A stretch of DNA of 33,578 bases from Caldilineaceae bacterium (GCA_020433455.1 JAGRCP010000014.1:1-33578); one strand, 5' to 3'. Counted from the stretch's first letter, positions 1-8,232 are shown. Notes: generated by a model not told the origin, from the letters alone. Numbers and translations are program-made.

Positions 1-2
1 CC

Positions 3-371
3 GGCATGATCCTGCTGGCCGAGCGGGCTGACGGCCAGAAATCAGGCGGACAGCCCCTCATTGGCGGGCTGGACGTGACGGTAAGCCGCAATTACTTCGG
101 TCGCCAGGTCAACAGCTTCGAGACGCTGCTGGATGCGCCTTGTCTGGGGCCGGAACCGACGCCCGCGGTCTTCATCCGCGCGCCCGCCATTGTGGAGATG
201 GGCCCGGACGTCGCGTCCCTGGCCACGGTTCCCGGCAAAGGAGGGGAGCCGGTCACCGTAGCCGTACGTCAGGGATCGCTGCTGGCAACAGCCTTTCATC
301 CTGAGTTGACGGACGACTTGCGCTGGCATCGCTATTTTCTGACCCTGCTGGAAGATGCGTCCCATGGCTGA
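3..371 (+). CDS. pdxT: PdxT, pyridoxal 5'-phosphate synthase glutaminase subunit (3' part only)
   Basis: This is the C-terminal two thirds of a PdxT-type glutamine amidotransferase; the gene begins before the window. PdxT hydrolyses glutamine and channels ammonia to PdxS, which makes pyridoxal 5'-phosphate from ribose 5-phosphate and glyceraldehyde 3-phosphate. The visible frame opens with GMILLA, the segment that in PdxT follows the oxyanion/nucleophile region. It then shows [19 protein letters not shown], the family signature, and ends with [13 protein letters not shown], which holds the His and Glu of the Cys-His-Glu triad. The nucleophilic Cys lies in the missing part. The stop overlaps the start of the next gene, so the two are probably co-transcribed. 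pdxS is expected upstream but is not visible. Confidence 0.93.
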   Translation, partial: GMILLAERADGQKSGGQPLIGGLDVTVSRNYFGRQVNSFETLLDAPCLGPEPTPAVFIRAPAIVEMGPDVASLATVPGKGGEPVTVAVRQGSLLATAFHPELTDDLRWHRYFLTLLEDASHG

Positions 372-873
372 CGCGATCAGAACCCCGCGCGATCTGGCCC
401 AATTTCTGCTCGATGCGCGGATCGCAGGAGAACTCATCACCGATATCGGCGATACGCCCACTGTGCCCGCGGCCGCGGAGGCATTGGGCGTGTCGTCGGA
501 GCAGATTATCAAAACGCTGCTTTTTTGGGTGGAGAAAGAGGGCGAGAGACAGGCGATTGTCGTCATCAGCAACGGCGTGAGCCGCGTCGATAAGCGATCG
601 CTGGCCGCGCATTTCGGCGTGGGGCGCAAGCGGATCAAGTTGGCCAAGCCCGATGAGGTGCTGGAACTGTTGGGCTATCCGGCCGGCGGCGTACCGCCCT
701 GGGGCCATCGTACCGAATGCCCGGTCATCCTGGATGACGCGGTGGCGGATGCCGCGGCCCGCTTCGGCGGCGTGCTTTACGGCGGCGGCGGCGATGACAG
801 GACCATGCTGCGCATGACTTTTGACGAACTTCTCCGCGTGACCCGCCCGGATATGTTGGCGGTGAGTGAATAG
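364..873 (+). CDS. YbaK/EbsC family aminoacyl-tRNA deacylase
   Basis: A protein of about 169 residues with the YbaK/ProX editing fold, which removes wrongly attached amino acids from tRNA in the cytosol. Family hallmarks are an N-terminal helix pair, the strand-turn [15 protein letters not shown] (YbaK proteins have a conserved Lys here), [20 protein letters not shown], and the Gly-rich [13 protein letters not shown] loop, with an acidic/Gly-rich segment [11 protein letters not shown] near the end. A start 9 nt earlier is possible, but GGAAG at 350-354 lies 9 nt before the ATG at 364, so that start is preferred. The gene overlaps pdxT by 8 nt, suggesting coupled translation. The exact tRNA substrate cannot be read from the sequence. 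Confidence 0.88.
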   Translation: MADAIRTPRDLAQFLLDARIAGELITDIGDTPTVPAAAEALGVSSEQIIKTLLFWVEKEGERQAIVVISNGVSRVDKRSLAAHFGVGRKRIKLAKPDEVLELLGYPAGGVPPWGHRTECPVILDDAVADAAARFGGVLYGGGGDDRTMLRMTFDELLRVTRPDMLAVSE

Positions 874-940
874 ACGTCGCTCAACAGTTGATCCGTGATC
901 TTTGTCGGGAATGTCAAGGCGCTTCGGAAAATCTTTCGGC

Positions 941-1405
941 CTATTGCTGGGAGAGCGCGGCGGCTTCCGCTTCCCACGCGTCAGCGATCATCTGAAAGAT
1001 GTCCACTTCGGTGACGATGCCGACCAGACGCCTGCGTTTGGGGAAGCGCGGGTCCGCCTCGACCACGGGCATGCCGCTCACTTTGTGTGCGATAAAAAGC
1101 TGTACCAATTGACCGACGGTCATCTCCGGACCGACGGTAATCACGTCCGGCGTCATGATGTCGGCCACGGTGAGCCACTCGTGGTCTACGTCGGGCGAAT
1201 AGGCTCCCAGCACGCTATCCACGGTCTCGGCTTCCAGAACGTCGGTGTCGGTTATGATGCCTACGATGCAGCCGTCATCGTCCACCACGGGCAGACGCCG
1301 TACGTCAAAATCTTCCATGACTTGCGCCCCGTCCACCATGAGTTCCTCCGGGTGAATCGAGATGACGACGGTTTCCATGATGTCTCGAACAAGCTTGCGG
1401 TGCAT
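941..1405 (-). CDS. CBS-domain pair protein
   Basis: A protein of about 154 residues made almost entirely of two CBS motifs: VRDIMETVVISIHPEEL...RRLPVVDDDGCIVGIITDTDV (residues ~4-60) and VADIMTPDVITVGPEMTV...SGMPVVEAD...LVGIVTEVDIF (~80-145). CBS pairs bind adenine nucleotides and act as energy or ligand sensors, alone or on partner proteins. The longer upstream frame (to 1477) is not used: the ATG at 1405 has AGGAG 7 nt upstream. It is transcribed away from the M24 peptidase. No catalytic or membrane domain is attached, so its partner is unknown. Confidence 0.88.
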   Translation of the reverse strand: MHRKLVRDIMETVVISIHPEELMVDGAQVMEDFDVRRLPVVDDDGCIVGIITDTDVLEAETVDSVLGAYSPDVDHEWLTVADIMTPDVITVGPEMTVGQLVQLFIAHKVSGMPVVEADPRFPKRRRLVGIVTEVDIFQMIADAWEAEAAALSQQ

Positions 1406-1516
1406 GGCCGGCTCCTTTTGCAAATGTGCAGTCGCAAAGAGTGGAGATAAAGAAAACGACGGAGCGAAAGAGGGCAAAGCTGGTTTGGATCGCCAAGCTA
1501 TCTGAGTATAGCATAG

Positions 1517-1538
1517 ATTGTCCGGCGGACCGACAAAT
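1517..1538. promoter_or_regulatory. Inverted repeat between divergent genes, possible operator
   Basis: ATTGTC and GACAAAT arms flank a 9-nt GC-rich centre in the spacer between the CBS gene and the M24 peptidase. It sits next to a TATACT-like -10 for the minus strand (at about 1506-1511). Only one copy was seen, so an operator role is a guess. Confidence 0.25.
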
Positions 1539-1588
1539 TGAAATCCTCACCCGCATAACATAAGAAAACGATACCGGAGAACAGACGC

Positions 1589-2833
1589 ATGAAATCTGAT
1601 CTGAATCAACTGATGAATGAGCGCAACCTGGACGGGTTTCTGGTGCTGGGAAATTCCAGCGGCAATCAGGTGCTCAATTACCTGACCGGCGGCGCGCATT
1701 TGGAGCAGGCTGTTGTCTTCCAGAAGCGGGGCGGTCCGGCCACCCTCATCCACGGCGGTATGGAACGGGACAATGCGCTGCGTACAGGATTGGCGCTTGT
1801 TGAGCGGGATAAGGTCTACAACCCCTATACGTTTCTCCACAAGCACGCCGGCGATGAGTTGGCCGCGACGGCTGATTACCTGGCGCAGGTGATGGCTGAT
1901 CACGACTTGCAGGGGCGCATCGGCGTCTACGGAACCCAGGATGCAGGGGCGGCCTATGCTTTACTGACTGCGCTGCAAGCGACGCTCTCCGCGCAGGGCG
2001 GCAAGAGCGAAATTGTGGGGGAATACGGCGGTGAGACCATCTTCATGGCCGCGCGGGCGACCAAAGATGACGCCGAAATTACCGAAATGCACGCGGCGGG
2101 CCGCCTGACCAGCCTGGTGGTCGGCGAAACCTGGGACTTCCTCCAAGGCCACGCCGTGGAGGGCGAAACGTTGGTCACGGCAAGCGGCGAAGCGCTGACC
2201 ATCGGCGATGTGAAGCGCTTTATCCGCGAGCGTATCAGCTTTTACGGCATGACGGAAGATCACGAGGCCATCTTCAGCCTGGGCCGGGATGCAGGCGTGC
2301 CCCATAACAGCGGCAATCCGGCCGACGCGCTGCGCCTGGGACAGAGCATTATTTTTGACATTTATCCTCGGCTGGCCAGCGGCTATTACCATGACATGAC
2401 GCGCACCTGGTCGCTGGGCTATGCGTCTCCCCAAGTGCAGCAGGCGTGGGATGAGTGCAAGGAAATCTTCGATCGGGTTATGGCCGCCGCCAATATAGGC
2501 GTCCCCTGTCGGGAGTTGCAGTTGATGACCTGCGCCTACTTTGAAGAGAAGGGCCACCCCGTTTCGTGCGTTACGCCGGGGCTGCACGACGGTTATGTTC
2601 ACAGCCTGGGCCACGGCGTGGGGTTGGACGTTCACGAGCAGCCCCGCTTGAGCCACGCGCAGGGCAACAAAACTCTGCTCTCGCCGGGCCACGTGGTGAG
2701 CATTGAGCCGGGCCTCTATTATCCCGACCGCGGTTTCGGCGTGCGGATTGAGGACACCATCGCCTTTACGGAAGCAGGCGAGCGCATAAACTTGACTGAC
2801 TTTCGTTATGATCTGGTCATTCCCCTAAGCTAA
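1589..2833 (+). CDS. M24 family metallopeptidase (Xaa-Pro aminopeptidase/prolidase type)
   Basis: A 414-residue pita-bread-fold aminopeptidase with an N-terminal creatinase-like domain (residues ~1-165) and a C-terminal catalytic domain. All five dimetal ligands are visible in order: Asp in IIFDIYPR (~257), Asp in YYHDMTRT (~269), His in [12 protein letters not shown], Glu in [10 protein letters not shown] and Glu in FGVRIEDTI. Such enzymes cleave peptides with proline as second residue, in the cytosol. Substrate preference (aminopeptidase, dipeptidase or creatinase-like) cannot be decided from sequence. GGAG at 1576-1579 lies 9 nt before the ATG. A NUDIX gene follows after 28 nt on the same strand. 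Confidence 0.92.
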   Translation: MKSDLNQLMNERNLDGFLVLGNSSGNQVLNYLTGGAHLEQAVVFQKRGGPATLIHGGMERDNALRTGLALVERDKVYNPYTFLHKHAGDELAATADYLAQVMADHDLQGRIGVYGTQDAGAAYALLTALQATLSAQGGKSEIVGEYGGETIFMAARATKDDAEITEMHAAGRLTSLVVGETWDFLQGHAVEGETLVTASGEALTIGDVKRFIRERISFYGMTEDHEAIFSLGRDAGVPHNSGNPADALRLGQSIIFDIYPRLASGYYHDMTRTWSLGYASPQVQQAWDECKEIFDRVMAAANIGVPCRELQLMTCAYFEEKGHPVSCVTPGLHDGYVHSLGHGVGLDVHEQPRLSHAQGNKTLLSPGHVVSIEPGLYYPDRGFGVRIEDTIAFTEAGERINLTDFRYDLVIPLS

Positions 2834-2861
2834 CCGGGCCAACTTTTTCTACGCTTCAATC

Positions 2862-3350
2862 ATGTACGATGCTACCTATCCCGTTCAAATCCCCCGTCGT
2901 TATCCGCCCGCGCCACTGGTGGGCGTGGCCGCGGCTGTTCTGAATGCAGCCGGCCAGGTTTTGCTGGTCCAACGCGGGCAGCCGCCCCGGGCCGGAAGCT
3001 GGGGCCTGCCCGGCGGACTTCTGGACCTGGGCGAGCGTCTGGTTGACGGCGTGCGGCGTGAAGTGCGCGAAGAATGCGGAATCGAAATCGAGGTGCACGA
3101 TCTGGTCGCGGCTTTCGAGCCGCTGGAACGCGATGCCGATGGGCGTATCGAATACCACTACATTGTGCTGGATTACTGGGCCGTCCACGTAAGCGGCGCG
3201 CCCGTCGCGCAGGACGACGCCGCGGCTGTCGCCTGGGCGAGCGTGGACGATTTAGACCGGTTCCATCTGCTGCCGGCGACCCGCATCGTGGTTGAGCAGG
3301 CCCATGAAAAGTGGCGTGCTGCAGGCGAGGAAGACGCTGATTTGGGTTGA
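2862..3350 (+). CDS. NUDIX hydrolase
   Basis: A 162-residue NUDIX protein. The box is complete: [18 protein letters not shown] followed by REECGI matches GX5EX7REUXEEXGU, which binds the divalent metal that drives hydrolysis of a nucleoside diphosphate linked to another group. It is preceded by the usual strand [18 protein letters not shown] and by SWGLPGG. The C-terminal part ([15 protein letters not shown]...VAWASVDDL) resembles ADP-ribose/ADP-sugar pyrophosphatases and MutT-like enzymes, but the substrate cannot be assigned. It may be in one operon with the M24 peptidase. Confidence 0.9.
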   Translation: MYDATYPVQIPRRYPPAPLVGVAAAVLNAAGQVLLVQRGQPPRAGSWGLPGGLLDLGERLVDGVRREVREECGIEIEVHDLVAAFEPLERDADGRIEYHYIVLDYWAVHVSGAPVAQDDAAAVAWASVDDLDRFHLLPATRIVVEQAHEKWRAAGEEDADLG

Positions 3351-3791
3351 ATGAGGCAAGCGCCGCGGCTGTATCGGCCGATCGTTTTTCCAGCCGCCAA
3401 TTGGCAGATTTTCTACTCAGTGTATTATACTACTGATGCAAAGTCGTTGACGTCGTTTCCATGTTCTGCGATTCAAACGGCTTTCACAACTTTGATCAAT
3501 AACCGCATAGCCATTCTGATTTCACCACGAAACATGAGCGTCTGCCAGAGCAAGTAACGGGTCGTAAAGGTCATGCAGTCGTGGTGTTTTTAGTTTGACA
3601 CGATGTTGTGTGTTTCGGTTTGCGATCATTCTATATGGCCTGTAGTTACATCGATCCGTTACCGTTGCGAATGAAAAGTACAATGACCTGCGGGCGTTTT
3701 GATACTGCATACGCACTCATCGTACGTATCCGTCGTCGCAGCGAGTGACCCCATTGAACCCTCATCTAAACAATCGGAAGGATCGGAAAAA
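3351..3791. other. Long AT-richer intergenic region, no gene supported
   Basis: About 440 bases without a convincing reading frame; the short frames have no family features and poor starts. Base composition is visibly more AT-rich than the flanking genes. It contains promoter-like words (TTGGCA at about 3402 with TATTAT/TATACT downstream; TTGACA at about 3595) and presumably holds the promoter of the downstream DUF1269-like gene. No tRNA-like fold or repeat was recognised. Confidence 0.5.
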
Positions 3792-4292
3792 ATGGCAACT
3801 CTAACAGCTCTGCAATTTGATACCGTAGACGGTGCGCAGGAAGCGTTGAATGCCGTAAAGTCAATGACCCAGGAGAATTTGGTCGACTTGTATGATGCAG
3901 CCTACGTTGATTGGCCGGAAGGCAAGAAGAAACCACAGACCCACCAATTGACGAGCACAACTGGCGCCGGCGCCGGTTGGGGCGCTTTCTGGGGCTTTCT
4001 CTTTGGGCTTATCTTTTTTATCCCGCTGCTTGGGACCCTGTTCGGCGCTGCCATGGGCGCGCTTACCGGCGCCCTGACCGACGTCGGCATTGATAACAAC
4101 TTCATTGATAAGGTTCGTAGCCAGGTCAAGGAAGGCACATCCGCGCTTTTCCTGCTCACCGGCAGCGCAACCGTAGACAAGGTGGTTGACGGCCTGAAGC
4201 AGTTCAATCCTCAGGTAATTTCCACCAACCTTTCCAAGGAAAATGAGGCCAAGCTGCGCGCTGCCTTTGCTGCTGAGGAGAGCGACGCCTAA
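3792..4292 (+). CDS. DUF1269-like membrane protein
   Basis: A 166-residue protein: an N-terminal alpha/beta segment (MATLTALQFDTVDGAQEALN, ~1-50), then TGAGAGWGAFWGFLFGLIF and LGTLFGAAMGALTGALTDVG (~57-97), a Gly/Ala-rich hydrophobic hairpin that could span or insert in the membrane, then a soluble tail IDNNFIDKVRSQVKEGTSALFLL. This order (ferredoxin-like halves around a glycine-zipper hairpin) is that of the DUF1269 family, whose biochemical role is not known. The start is chosen because GGAAGGA (3777-3783) lies 8 nt upstream; a longer frame from 3699 has no ribosome site. It stands alone, followed by a strong hairpin. Confidence 0.82.
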   Translation: MATLTALQFDTVDGAQEALNAVKSMTQENLVDLYDAAYVDWPEGKKKPQTHQLTSTTGAGAGWGAFWGFLFGLIFFIPLLGTLFGAAMGALTGALTDVGIDNNFIDKVRSQVKEGTSALFLLTGSATVDKVVDGLKQFNPQVISTNLSKENEAKLRAAFAAEESDA

Positions 4293-4315
4293 AGTGCGCC
4301 GTTCCTTGCGCTGAA

Positions 4316-4360
4316 GAACTCACTTTTCCGCTGCCATGAATGAAGCGGAAAAGTGAGTTC
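4316..4360 (+). terminator. Perfect 17-bp stem-loop after the DUF1269-like gene
   Basis: A perfect 17-bp inverted repeat (left arm 4316-4332, right arm 4344-4360) with an 11-nt loop begins 24 nt after the stop. There is no T-run behind it, so it may be a factor-dependent terminator or an RNA 3'-end stabiliser rather than a classical intrinsic terminator. Confidence 0.5.
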
Positions 4361-4378
4361 GGGTACGCAAACGCAAGA

Positions 4379-4436
4379 CCAGGGAAGCTTGGTTTCTTAC
4401 GGCCTACTGCTCTGGCAGAAACCTATGCTTCCCCGG
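4379..4436 (+). repeat. Imperfect inverted repeat upstream of serS promoter
   Basis: Arms 4379-4397 and 4417-4436 pair at about 17 of 20 positions around a 19-nt loop. It lies between the previous hairpin and the serS promoter and may complete termination of the upstream transcript. Confidence 0.4.
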
Positions 4437-4488
4437 TTCCGGATTGTTACGCCTTGAACCCGGCTGCTGTTGTGATTTCTTTTGGATC

Positions 4489-4518
4489 TTGACACACTTT
4501 GCAACGGTATGCTACCAT
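4489..4518 (+). promoter_or_regulatory. Promoter of the T-box/serS transcript
   Basis: A consensus -35 TTGACA (4489-4494) is followed after 18 nt by TACCAT (4513-4518); TATGCT overlaps as an alternative -10. Transcription would begin near 4525, just ahead of the T-box stem I. Confidence 0.6.
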
Positions 4519-4539
4519 CGCGTTTGTTATACTGAATCG

Positions 4540-4764
4540 ACTTTGATCGAGGCCACGGCTTTTTTCACGATTTGCTCAGAGAGTTGCCGGTCGCTGCAAG
4601 GCAATCAAATCGTTAAAAGTCAGCACCGCGTGAGTTCCCGGCAGGCAATGGCCGGGCGGGTTATACCGTTATCTATGCAATGAAGGCCGCTGCCACACGT
4701 AGCGGCAAAATCAGGTGGCACCACGGAAACCCTTTCGTCCTGACCAGGATGGAGGGGCTTTTTT
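4540..4764 (+). promoter_or_regulatory. T-box riboswitch, serine-responsive
   Basis: This leader has the parts of a tRNA-sensing T-box. Stem I: ACGATTTG (4567-4574) pairs perfectly with CAAATCGT (4606-4613), enclosing the CAGAGAG bulge region and an apical hairpin with the GGTCGCTG loop typical of T-boxes. Following the 3' strand, GTCAGCAC (about 4619-4626) is the expected specifier loop; AGC (4622-4624) followed by A, or the overlapping TCA, are both serine codons. A hairpin 4686-4706 fits stem III. The T-box word AGGTGGCACCACGG lies at 4713-4726, directly before the terminator. Uncharged tRNA-Ser is expected to pair with this bulge and favour read-through into serS. Confidence 0.93.
4730..4764 (+). 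terminator. T-box-controlled intrinsic terminator
   Basis: Left arm 4730-4741 and right arm 4746-4757 form a 12-bp stem with a 4-nt loop, followed by six T (4759-4764). Its 5' arm overlaps the region needed for the antiterminator. Confidence 0.9.
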
Positions 4765-4810
4765 ATTGGGTATCATATTTTCCGTCAGGAAGAAAGGCCG
4801 GGAGGCAATC

Positions 4811-6094
4811 ATGCTGGATATTCGTTGGATGCGAGAACATCGGGAAGAGCTGGCCGAGGCGATGGCCAAGCTCAATGCCGTTGATGCTCCCTGGGAGCGC
4901 GCGCTGGACCTGGATGAGGAGCGGCGCACGCTGCTGACCGAGGTAGAAGCTCTGCGCATGGAGCGCAACACCGGCTCCAAGGAGATTGGCCGCCTCTTCC
5001 AAGCCGGCGAGACGGAAGAGGCCAACGTACTCAAGGCGCGGATGGGCGAAGTGCGGGACGTGATCAGCGTCCTGGAGGAGCGCCTCAACGAGGTTGAGGC
5101 CGAGTATGAGAATGCCATGCTGCGCATCCCCAACCCGCCCGAGCCGGATGTCCCCGTCGCGCCCGATGAGGGCGGCAACGTGGTCATCAAGGAGTGGGGA
5201 GAGAAACCGAGCTTTGACTTTACGCCGGAGCCTCATTGGGATTTGGGGGAACGGCTGGACGTCATTGATTTTGAACGAGGGGTGAAGATTTCGGGCAGCC
5301 GCTTTTATCTGCTCAAGGGCGCGGGCGCGCGCTTGCAGCGGGCTCTGAGCGCCTGGTTCCTGGACGTCCACACCGCCCAGCACGGCTATACGGAAATCTA
5401 TCCGCCCTTCCTGGTGCGGGAGCGCTGCATGGTGGGCACGGGCAACCTGCCCAAATTCGGCGATGTGCTCTACCGGGATGCGGAGGAGGATTACTGGCTG
5501 ATTCCCACAGCCGAAGTGCCGCTGACCAACATCCACCGGGACGAAATTCTGGAGGCTGACGCATTGCCCGTCAAGTATGTGGCCTCGACCCCCTGCTTCC
5601 GACGAGAGAAGGTTGCCGCGGGGCGCGATGCCCGGGGCATCAAGCGCGTCCATCAGTTTCAGAAAGTGGAGATGGTCAAGTTTGTCGAGCCCAGCACCGG
5701 GCGCGAGGAACTGGAGTCGCTGACCCAGGATGCAGAAGAATTGTGCGAGCAACTGGGACTGCCCTATCGGCGGGTCGCCATTGCTACCGGCGATCTCTCG
5801 TTTGTGGCCGCAATTAAGTATGATATCGAGGTCTGGGCGGCCGGTTGCGGCGAGTGGCTGGAGGTCAGCTCGTGCTCGCTTTTTCGGGATTTCCAGGCGC
5901 GACGCGCCAACATTCGCTATCGTCCCGAAGAGGGCGGGAAAACGGAATACGTCTACACCCTCAACGGTTCGGGCCTGGCCCTGCCCCGCATCATTATCGC
6001 CATTCTGGAGAATAACCAGCAGGCCGACGGCTCGGTGGTGATTCCCGAAGTGCTGCGGCCGTACATGGGCGGGGCTGAAAAGATCAATGGTTAA
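4811..6094 (+). CDS. serS: Seryl-tRNA synthetase
   Basis: A 427-residue class II synthetase that charges tRNA-Ser (and tRNA-Sec where present) in the cytosol. The N-terminal ~100 residues are the charged two-helix coiled coil that contacts the long variable arm of tRNA-Ser. The catalytic core shows TAEVPLTN, motif 2 CFRREKVAAGRDARGIKRVHQF, the serine/tRNA-specific block VEMVKFVEP, and motif 3 LNGSGLALPRIIIAILENNQ. Length and motif order are normal. The frame extends upstream into the T-box, but the ATG at 4811 has GGGAGG 5 nt before it and begins with the family-typical MLDIRWMREH. Regulation is by the T-box directly upstream. Confidence 0.97.
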   Translation: MLDIRWMREHREELAEAMAKLNAVDAPWERALDLDEERRTLLTEVEALRMERNTGSKEIGRLFQAGETEEANVLKARMGEVRDVISVLEERLNEVEAEYENAMLRIPNPPEPDVPVAPDEGGNVVIKEWGEKPSFDFTPEPHWDLGERLDVIDFERGVKISGSRFYLLKGAGARLQRALSAWFLDVHTAQHGYTEIYPPFLVRERCMVGTGNLPKFGDVLYRDAEEDYWLIPTAEVPLTNIHRDEILEADALPVKYVASTPCFRREKVAAGRDARGIKRVHQFQKVEMVKFVEPSTGREELESLTQDAEELCEQLGLPYRRVAIATGDLSFVAAIKYDIEVWAAGCGEWLEVSSCSLFRDFQARRANIRYRPEEGGKTEYVYTLNGSGLALPRIIIAILENNQQADGSVVIPEVLRPYMGGAEKING

Positions 6095-6097
6095 TGG

Positions 6098-6120
6098 GCT
6101 CTTCCGGATCTCATGTGGTT
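6098..6120 (+). repeat. Solo copy of a ~22-bp terminal-repeat-like sequence
   Basis: Four nt after the serS stop is a sequence matching, at 20 of 22 positions, the inverse complement of 7287-7308, and closely matching 7137-7158. It shares the core TCCGGATCTC followed by TGTGGTTGACA. Together with 7287-7308 it would bracket a 1.2-kb segment holding the broken gene below. Confidence 0.55.
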
Positions 6121-6197
6121 GACAAGGCAAAACGGCCATTTTGGGCAAAACTTTGGTAACCAGCCAGGTCGAGCCAGAGACGCTGAAAGAGCGTCGA

Positions 6198-7006
6198 TTA
6201 TAAGATTCTGATGTTGGCGAAGCTGCCATATTGATAGTTCTGGTAGAGCTGCTCACTGGTATTGGGCGACGTACTGATTCGAATTTTCTCAAGCAGACCG
6301 TTACCGTCGGCGCTGTTTGTGTTCCAATCGTAGTAAGTCTGGCTGCGCCACAGGTAGTTGGGAGCGCTTCTGGACAGGCGTATGGCGATGAGACGTCCGC
6401 AGGAAGGCGTCATAGTCGTAAATGGTAATATAGGGATTACCCGGCGCGCCGCTGATGCGCACCGTCTCGCTCGGAGCGGACAGCGAGACGGTGTGCATCA
6501 CTCCAGCGCCAAATGAGACGCCGGTCATCGGCCCCGTCATATTGCTCGCCCCGGATCGCATCGCCGTCCAGCAGGATTCCGACTGCATCCCCCGCGGTCA
6601 GGCTCGCTTCATCGCCGGTCGACACAAGATCGTTCTGTACGTCAACCAGCAGGAAAAGGGTGGCATCGTCATGCAGAAGGCGAACAGCTGCGCTCAGGTT
6701 TTCGGCAGGCGCGTCATTTCCGCCGGTCAGGGGAATCGCTTCCACTTCCTCCCAGACGGGATCGATGAAGCCGTCTACCAATGGTGTATCTCCCACGCGC
6801 AAGACCATAGTTGCCGGCGGCGCAGGCGGCAGCGTACCCGGCGCGTCCGGCTCGGGATCCGGGTCAATTAGGCGCGCTAAATCCGTCTCCTGATGCAGCA
6901 GCAGGGGCTGGACAAGGATGACGAAGATGAGCAGGAAGGCGATGCCTCGGCTTTTGCGCAGGCTAACTTGCCGAGATGAAAGGTTGAACCTGCTGTCGGG
7001 GGCCAT
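6198..7006 (-). pseudogene. Frameshifted membrane-anchored CBM9/DOMON-like protein
   Basis: The intact 5' part (7006 down to about 6440) encodes an N-terminal anchor (GIAFLLIFVILVQPLLL, ~21-37), a Pro-rich linker and a sugar-binding-like domain with VDGFIDPVWEEVEAIPLTG, LFLLVDVQND, VGILLDGDAIRG and YDGADDRR, the pattern of family-9-like carbohydrate-binding or DOMON domains. Sensible protein then continues in a second frame (about 6530-6415: HTVSLSAPSETVRISGAPG) and a third (about 6413-6198: YLWRSQTYYDWNTNSADGNG, LYQNYQYGSFANIRIL, then stop and a small stem-loop). Two frameshifts in one gene suggest decay, though sequencing errors are possible; the first frame alone would give a truncated 189-residue protein. 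It lies between terminal-repeat-like sequences. Confidence 0.55.
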
Positions 7007-7135
7007 GATTTACTCTTCGTGGGGATGGGAATTTATGCAACAGGGCCCCCCATTGTAGACGTAGGCCGGTCTTGCGGGGTGGATCAACTGTCCCTTCTGA
7101 TGGGTGACGAATATCCTGTTTTGCCGGGCGGGCGG

Positions 7136-7309
7136 GTTCTTTCGGATCTTGTGTGGTTGACACGGCCGCCCCGCCATGAATGGCCGGGGCTATGGAGTGG
7201 CGACGGCTGAAGCTGCCTTGAAACCAGCCCCATTGATGGGGCGCTGCTCCATAGCCCGGCGGCTTCAGCCCTGGGCGACGGTCGATAACCACACGAAATC
7301 CGGAAGAGC
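7136..7309. mobile_element. MITE-like palindromic element (no ORF)
   Basis: A 170-bp element with terminal inverted repeats 7137-7158 and 7287-7308 (18 of 22 positions pair). Inside are a second, subterminal inverted repeat (GGGGCTATGGAG near 7176 against CTCCATAGCCC near 7249, continuing into GGCTGAAGC / GCTTCAGCC) and a central hairpin AGCCCCATTGATGGGGC. It encodes nothing. Size, termini and internal dyads are those of a non-autonomous miniature element or large REP-like palindrome. A third copy of the terminus is at 6098-6120. No clear target duplication was found. Confidence 0.55.
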
Positions 7310-7345
7310 CGGCGGGCGTTTGGAATCAGTGAGGGCAGCACCCTC

Positions 7346-8179
7346 TTATAAATGCCGCTCCAGCCATTCGTACAGATCGGCAAGGACGGTCGCGCGATCC
7401 AGGTCGTTGTGGAGTTCGTGATAACCGCCAGGATAGGCGACGAAGGTGCAATCGGTCGAGCCGACCTCATCGGCCAGACGCCGGCTGCCGGAAATAGGCA
7501 CCAGTTGATCGCCTTCGCCGTGATAGATGAGGAGGGGCAAGACAATTTTCCCCGCGCGGCGATGGACTTCGGGGGCCATGCGCAACATCTCATTGCCCAG
7601 GCGCACAGAGGCTTTATCGTGATTGAGTGAATCCTGCTGATACCGTAGGACTTCCGCCGGCTCCCGGGAGATGGCGCCTGCATCCAACGACGTAGAAAGG
7701 CTGAGTCCGGGCGTTACCCGGTTGAGCAGCTTCATCGCCGTCTTGATCAGCGGGGAGACATTCGCTTCCTCCAGAAGCGGGGCGGAGAGCACCGCCCCGT
7801 TAAGTCCTGCCTGATGATCCAGGAGGTAGCTGGCGACAATAAGGCCGCCCATACTGTGGCCCATGATGAAGCGAGGCAGGTTCGGCTCTTCGCGCTTAAC
7901 CAAATTAACCAATGCGTCAGCATCCTGAACATATTGTTCCCACTCGGACAGACCGCCCCGCTTGCCTGGGGAACAGCCATGACCATAAAGGTCCAATGCA
8001 TAGACCGCGACCCCTCGAGGGACGAGGTAATCGACCAGGTAGTTATAGCGTCCGCCGTGTTCGCCAAAGCCGTGGATCAAGATCAACACGGCTCGAGGCT
8101 CGTCCTCGGGCCGCCAACTTTGGTAAAAGAGGGGCGCGGCATGGGAAGCAGCAAGTTCACCCGTTACGTGGCGCATCAT
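7346..8179 (-). CDS. Alpha/beta hydrolase, monoacylglycerol lipase/lysophospholipase type
   Basis: A protein of about 277 residues of the Hydrolase_4 (monoglyceride lipase-like) family. Visible features are the oxyanion segment LILIHGFGEHGGRYNYL (~33-49), YALDLYGHGCSPGKRG, the nucleophile elbow MGHSMGGLIVASYLL (~105-119), the acid in YHGEGDQLVP and the catalytic His in GGYHELHND. Such enzymes hydrolyse monoacylglycerols or lysophospholipids in the cytosol or at the membrane surface. No signal peptide is seen. Start choice is uncertain among TTG 8182, ATG 8179 and ATG 8176; AAAGG at 8184-8188 suits either ATG. It is divergent from nrdR. Confidence 0.9.
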   Translation of the reverse strand: MMRHVTGELAASHAAPLFYQSWRPEDEPRAVLILIHGFGEHGGRYNYLVDYLVPRGVAVYALDLYGHGCSPGKRGGLSEWEQYVQDADALVNLVKREEPNLPRFIMGHSMGGLIVASYLLDHQAGLNGAVLSAPLLEEANVSPLIKTAMKLLNRVTPGLSLSTSLDAGAISREPAEVLRYQQDSLNHDKASVRLGNEMLRMAPEVHRRAGKIVLPLLIYHGEGDQLVPISGSRRLADEVGSTDCTFVAYPGGYHELHNDLDRATVLADLYEWLERHL

Positions 8180-8226
8180 CAAGCCTTTGCGTTATGAAAG
8201 TTGGGCTAACCGAAATTCAGAATTGT

Positions 8227-8232
8227 ATTATA
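8227..8232 (-). promoter_or_regulatory. -10 element of the hydrolase gene
   Basis: A consensus TATAAT on the minus strand, about 48 nt before the start codon; no good -35 is visible at the proper distance. Confidence 0.4.

Noticed and set aside
2944-3295. Alternative plus-strand frames within the NUDIX gene
   Set aside because: The 2862-3350 frame contains the full NUDIX box; the others are out-of-frame shadows.
3351-3557. 68-codon frame after the NUDIX gene
   Set aside because: Starts immediately after a stop without a ribosome site, composition is unlike proteins nearby and it lies in AT-rich spacer.
4763-6292. Long open frame (509 codons) on the minus strand opposite serS
   Set aside because: It is antisense to an unmistakable seryl-tRNA synthetase, has no family motifs and no ribosome site; such frames arise from biased codon use in GC-rich genes.
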